A stretch of DNA of 9,216 bases from Thermodesulfatator sp. (GTDB lineage Bacteria > Desulfobacterota > Thermodesulfobacteria > Thermodesulfobacteriales > Thermodesulfobacteriaceae). Where the stretch lies: positions 3,302 through 12,517 of the forward strand of contig JALWCD010000058.1 in the NCBI GenBank assembly GCA_027036915.1, in the 5' to 3' direction. Both the position numbers and the translations under genes were made by a program. This document shows, one piece after another, positions 5,575 through 9,216 of this stretch. How positions within the stretch are numbered: the first letter of the stretch is position 1; each line of letters opens with the position of its first letter. Below the pieces are notes generated by a model. The model was not told the DNA's origin, did not search any database, and saw nothing but the letters and a program-made list of their open reading frames with translations.

Positions 5575-8500
5575 TTACCGCTTTCTTACCGCAAGGCCGA
5601 AAGCGATAAGGATCGCAAGAAGGAGAATTGCTCCTGCTGCTCTCGGATACTCCACCGCAAGGACAAGCGGCGTTAAGGTAAGGCGCGTGGCCAGCCGCAG
5701 ACCCTCGTGCCGGGCGATCACCTCCGCCACCGGCGGCGAGTACCGGTAATACATCGCCACGAACCAGCGACCGAGCGGATTGGTCAGGAGATACCGATCT
5801 CGGAACTCCCTAAGCACCCTCACGTGCGGATCAAGATACGAACCGTAGGCCGCGGTGGCGATGAAACATCCTCCGCCTCCGCCGCCTCCTCCGGTTGCGA
5901 CCGCCGCTCCCGCCGCCGCCACCGGCTCAAGAAACACGATCGGGTCCTCGATCACCCCCGTTTCGTTGTTCACATCATACGGTCCGTTATCCTCAACCGT
6001 AAGCTCAAGAAGCGTGCGCCCCTCGGTGAGATGGTCGCTAAGATCATAGAAGGTGCCGTTCACATACTTGTATGGCACCACCCCCTCCGGAAGCGCCGGA
6101 TCAAACCGCCACCTCAAAACCACCGGCTCTCCTCCGACAACCGAAACCCTAACCCGAAGCATCCGCGGGTAATCGTCCGAAATCCTCATCCCCGGAAGCT
6201 CCTCGGATACCTCATCCTCTATCTCAGGCGGCACATCCTCGGCCGTGGCGTTCTCCACCGTACCACCCTCGGCCTCCAATCCACATTCCTCCTCCTCGTC
6301 TCCGTCAAGATCCCCCTCGTGGGCCGCCACCACCCTGATTCCGCAGGTCAAATCCGCATTAAGGGTAAAAGTACAAGTGGTGTTCCCGTCGTCACAGAGA
6401 GTATCGCATCCGTCCTCCCAGCCCGCAAAACCAGATTCTTCAGGGTTCACCGTAAGGGTAATCTCCGTCCCGGCCTCAAAGGTCCCGGTACACCGTACAC
6501 GATTAATCGCACAGGTCAGGTTCCCCGAAACCTCCGCAAAGCCCGTCCCGTGTTTCTCAATCGTAAGCGTATAGGTCGCCACCGCCCCGGTCCCCGAAAG
6601 GGCCACCGAAACCGTGCCCTCGTCGGGATCGTTCGAGGTAATCTCAAGGGCAGCGTTCTTGGCTCCGGCACTCTGCGGACTAAAGGCCACGGTCACCGTG
6701 CAGCTCCTATCCGGGGCAAGCGTGGTGCCGTTGCAGGAATCCGCTGAGACGGAAAATTCAGAGGCGTTCGCCCCACTTATGGAAACCCCGGTGATGTTAA
6801 GATCCGCCCCGCCTTCATTGCTCACCACAAAGGTCTTTTCCGCCGTGTTCCCCACCCGCACCGTTCCGAAATTGTGAGAAGTGGGCGAGACGGAAATGTC
6901 TGGAGAAGGAGCAGTGACCCTCACCTGAACGGTTGCCGTATCCGTGCCTCCCTTTCCGTCATCGACCGTAAGTTTCGCCGTGTAGTTTCCGGGATCGTTG
7001 TAAGTATGATTTTGAGAGGTATTGCTCGCACAATCGTTTATGGTGTAATCATCAGTGCCGTCGTTATCTATATCAAGATAACAGGTCAACGAATCTCCGT
7101 CGGGATCCGAAACATTCCAGCTAAAGGTCACATCAAGCGGTGCGGTACCAGTGGTCGGGTTAGCCGTAAAGGAATCTATGTCGGGTAAATTGTTATTAGC
7201 GAATTTTGCAACAAGCGCGTCTCCATTTTCTCCGGCTACATAAATAACGTTTCTTGTATCCAATGTTAAAGCATATCCATCAGGCCCAAAAAGCCGATCA
7301 AAACCTAAAAGATTTGATAAATCCGAAGATAAAGTTGCAACCAATAGATAACTATTGTACCATGTTCCTGTAACGTAAACATTTCCGTAAGAATCTAGAG
7401 CGATTGAACGGACCACATCAATACCATTGCTTCCCAAGTAAGTAGAAGATATAAGTGTAGACAAATCATTACTAAATTTTGAAACAAACGCTTCAGTGTT
7501 TCCATTTAAACTATCTTGATAAGCATTATCTGTTACTGGAAAATCTGTACATTTTGTTTCTCCGGCAACATACACATTGCCGCTCGAATCTAAAGCTGTT
7601 GAGTATATAAAGGTGGAAGCAACAGAGGAGTAACCTATTGTACCACCTAAATAAGTAGAAGACTCAAGATCAGAAAGATCATTGCTTAATTTAGCAATGA
7701 AACCACAGCCATAATTTGCTTCACAACTATTTTGGTATCCACCTATTATGGGAAAATCTCTAGATTTTGTATAGCCAGCCACAAAGACCTTACCATTATT
7801 ATCCAAGGTTATTGAATAGATGCGATCTTCAGAATAACCACCTAAGTAGGTAGAAACATGAAGGGTCGATAAGTCTCCACTTAATTTAGAAATAAACGCA
7901 TTGATACTGGTTAAGCTACCTGGATATGAAGATTGGAAGCCAGATATTGTATTAGGAAAATCGGTTGAATATGTTTCTCCTGCAACATAAACGTTTCCAT
8001 TCGGATCCAAAATTAAGGAATTTATTTTATCAAGATTACTTCCTCCTAAATAAGTGGAAGCAAGAAGAGTTGATAAATCATTGGTCAATTTAGCGATAAA
8101 GGCGTCAGTTGTGCTTGCGGGAGTTTGCTGATATGCATTATCTGTTACAGGGAAATCGTTTGACCATGTTTCTCCGGCCACGTAAACATTACCGTCGGAA
8201 TCCAAAGTTAACGAATATGCTCGATCTGAATCGCTACCGCCTAGATAAGTGCAAGCAATAATAGTTGACAGGTCATTGCTTAACTTAGCTATGAAAACAT
8301 CATCATCTCCTCCATAAGACGTTTGATATGCACCATCGGTTACTGGAAACTCAGTCGATGTTGTATAGCCAGCCACAAAGACATTTCCATTTGTATCTAG
8401 AGCTATTGCATAAGCGTATTCATCTCCAATATCAGTTCCCAGAGTAGTAGAGGTTAATAAAGGATCTATAATCAAAATCCTATTCTGATCATAATTTCCA

Positions 8501-9195
8501 ATTTCAAAGCCGTAAATATTTTTAGCTATAATCTTATACTTTACCCTTACGTTTATTCGCTTCCCATTCACTTCTTGATAAGCTACAGGTTTAGTAAATT
8601 TTACTTCTCCAGAATTCGTTTTTACAACAAGTTCACCTGTTTTTTGGTCTATTTTCAAACTTTCTATCCCTTCTAGTTTTAAAGCTATCTTCTTGGGGTC
8701 GCCTCCGGGGTATATTTTAAATATCTTTTCTATATTATTCCCATGAGCTTTAATTCGAAACTCTATTCCCTGGTAAATTTCACCAAAAGTAATTGCCTCA
8801 AAACTTTCTATATTTTTTTTCCATTTTTTCTTGTCTTTTCCAGTAAAATAGTTGAACTTAACATTAGTTAATTTGTATCCCTCGATTTTTTTAATGCTTG
8901 CTCCTTCAAGAATTTCTTTAAACGTTATTCCTCTTTTATTGTTATATTTCGAAAAAGCATAAACTAGTTCACCTTCTTTAGTTATAAAAACTGTACCACC
9001 CAAAATATTAGCATAGAACTGTACTCTAGGATCAATTTGTCCTTCATTTTTGACAAAAGGAATATTTATATTTTTGACGACTTTGAATAGTTCTTTTTTT
9101 GTCAAAATTCTTGAGCGTACATTTGCAAAAGCCTTTACGCTAATAAAAACAAAAATTAAAAACCAAACTAAAATAAAACAAACAAACTTCCTCAT
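5575..9195 (-). CDS. Large secreted SBBP beta-propeller protein with PKD, choice-of-anchor and CFI-box C-terminus
   Basis: The protein has 1206 residues and is a probable cell-surface or secreted protein of unknown function. Domains in order: signal peptide (1-24, cleavage after AFA); N-terminal domain typical of SBBP proteins (about 44-250, starting [16 protein letters not shown]; probably DUF7948); seven SBBP units (about 252-667) with cores like GNVYVAG and STYLGG; PKD domain (about 670-760, [16 protein letters not shown]); choice-of-anchor D/ASH-like domain (764-871, [14 protein letters not shown]); Cys-rich repeat (874-955); an acidic DLDGDEEEE stretch; choice-of-anchor U-like domain (about 975-1090, ending VEDNGPYD); Gly8 (1102-1109); Cys1110 in [10 protein letters not shown]; and a hydrophobic helix (about 1185-1203) ending RKR. 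The last part resembles a C-terminal sorting signal. Twelve cysteines, mostly in close pairs, lie after residue 700. ATG 9195 follows AGGAGG. The 5' two-thirds are AT-rich and the 3' part GC-rich. The ligand and sorting enzyme are unknown. Confidence 0.9.
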   Translation of the reverse strand: MRKFVCFILVWFLIFVFISVKAFANVRSRILTKKELFKVVKNINIPFVKNEGQIDPRVQFYANILGGTVFITKEGELVYAFSKYNNKRGITFKEILEGASIKKIEGYKLTNVKFNYFTGKDKKKWKKNIESFEAITFGEIYQGIEFRIKAHGNNIEKIFKIYPGGDPKKIALKLEGIESLKIDQKTGELVVKTNSGEVKFTKPVAYQEVNGKRINVRVKYKIIAKNIYGFEIGNYDQNRILIIDPLLTSTTLGTDIGDEYAYAIALDTNGNVFVAGYTTSTEFPVTDGAYQTSYGGDDDVFIAKLSNDLSTIIACTYLGGSDSDRAYSLTLDSDGNVYVAGETWSNDFPVTDNAYQQTPASTTDAFIAKLTNDLSTLLASTYLGGSNLDKINSLILDPNGNVYVAGETYSTDFPNTISGFQSSYPGSLTSINAFISKLSGDLSTLHVSTYLGGYSEDRIYSITLDNNGKVFVAGYTKSRDFPIIGGYQNSCEANYGCGFIAKLSNDLSDLESSTYLGGTIGYSSVASTFIYSTALDSSGNVYVAGETKCTDFPVTDNAYQDSLNGNTEAFVSKFSNDLSTLISSTYLGSNGIDVVRSIALDSYGNVYVTGTWYNSYLLVATLSSDLSNLLGFDRLFGPDGYALTLDTRNVIYVAGENGDALVAKFANNNLPDIDSFTANPTTGTAPLDVTFSWNVSDPDGDSLTCYLDIDNDGTDDYTINDCASNTSQNHTYNDPGNYTAKLTVDDGKGGTDTATVQVRVTAPSPDISVSPTSHNFGTVRVGNTAEKTFVVSNEGGADLNITGVSISGANASEFSVSADSCNGTTLAPDRSCTVTVAFSPQSAGAKNAALEITSNDPDEGTVSVALSGTGAVATYTLTIEKHGTGFAEVSGNLTCAINRVRCTGTFEAGTEITLTVNPEESGFAGWEDGCDTLCDDGNTTCTFTLNADLTCGIRVVAAHEGDLDGDEEEECGLEAEGGTVENATAEDVPPEIEDEVSEELPGMRISDDYPRMLRVRVSVVGGEPVVLRWRFDPALPEGVVPYKYVNGTFYDLSDHLTEGRTLLELTVEDNGPYDVNNETGVIEDPIVFLEPVAAAGAAVATGGGGGGGGCFIATAAYGSYLDPHVRVLREFRDRYLLTNPLGRWFVAMYYRYSPPVAEVIARHEGLRLATRLTLTPLVLAVEYPRAAGAILLLAILIAFGLAVRKR
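7195..8442 (-). repeat. Seven SBBP repeats forming a probable seven-bladed propeller
   Basis: The core motif GN-V-(Y/F)-VAG begins at residues 270, 335, 400, 468, 539 and 604, with a shortened last copy RNVIYVAG at 648. Spacing is 65, 65, 68, 71, 65 and about 44 residues. Each full unit also carries (D/E)FPVT-x-x-AYQ, (D/A)FI(A/S)KLSNDLS and STYLGG. At the DNA level the copies are clearly related but diverged, so they are not a recent expansion. Seven units fit a closed propeller, with the short final unit perhaps sharing a blade with the first. Confidence 0.8.
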
Positions 9196-9201
9196 TTTTA
9201 T

Positions 9202-9208
9202 TCCTCCT
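9202..9208 (-). promoter_or_regulatory. Ribosome binding site of the surface protein gene
   Basis: On the minus strand AGGAGG (within AAAGGAGGAATAAAA) lies 7 nt before the ATG at 9195. This confirms the start and the complete N-terminus. Its promoter lies beyond the window edge. Confidence 0.8.
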
Positions 9209-9216
9209 TTTCGTAT

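Noticed and set aside
5869..5892. GGN-codon run as a phase-variable simple repeat
   Set aside because: The eight glycine codons mix GGA and GGC in no fixed order, so there is no uniform short unit likely to slip. It is better read as a protein linker.
5707..6747. Plus-strand open frame of 346 codons opposite the surface protein gene
   Set aside because: Its product is a low-complexity Arg/His/Pro-rich string with no recognisable domain, and the opposite strand encodes clear PKD, anchor and CFI-box domains in this GC-rich region. It is an antisense shadow.

Overview
The window looks like a piece of a thermophilic, flagellated, Gram-negative bacterium, most likely of the Thermodesulfobacteriota (deltaproteobacterial or thermodesulfobacterial type). 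The reasons are the fliH-fliI-fliJ-MotE-like gene order, proteins rich in Glu, Arg and Lys, tightly overlapping genes with GTG and TTG starts, and a secreted protein with PKD, choice-of-anchor and CFI-box C-terminal modules common in that lineage. The lineage is inferred from gene content, not from a marker gene.

Layout. 1-2467 (+) is the end of a flagellar operon: the C-terminus of FliH, the export ATPase FliI, its coiled-coil partner FliJ, and a membrane-anchored MotE-like protein. Each junction overlaps by 4-11 nt. The operon meets 2454-3991 (-) tail to tail with a 14-nt overlap. That strand carries purQ followed by tatC, joined by an ATGA overlap. A 61-bp divergent spacer (3992-4052) holds candidate back-to-back promoters. 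To its right, 4053-5502 (+) encodes a coiled-coil protein with a PD-(D/E)XK-like C-terminal domain and four 42-bp tandem repeats, then an OmpR/PhoB-type response regulator whose TTG start lies inside the upstream gene. A 13-bp-stem hairpin (5532-5562) separates this pair from a convergent 1206-codon gene (5575-9195, -) for a large secreted protein: signal peptide, N-terminal domain, seven-unit SBBP beta-propeller, PKD, choice-of-anchor D, Cys-rich repeat, choice-of-anchor U, Gly8 linker, CFI-box C-terminus, and terminal membrane helix.

How the genes work together. The flagellar genes form one functional set: FliH and FliJ flank FliI in the type III export ATPase complex, and the MotE-like protein probably serves motor or stator assembly. 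purQ and tatC are co-transcribed but functionally unrelated. The coiled-coil/nuclease-like protein and the response regulator form a translationally coupled pair of unknown role, with no histidine kinase in view. The big surface protein stands apart. Its 5' half is AT-rich and its 3' half GC-rich, with the switch at a domain boundary, so it looks mosaic.

No rRNA, tRNA, CRISPR array, transposase or attachment site was seen. There is no gene-free stretch longer than about 75 bases. The most interesting items are the mosaic surface protein, the TatC that lacks several residues usually needed for twin-arginine recognition, and the minisatellite-bearing coiled-coil protein coupled to a response regulator. 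None of these proves a new system.
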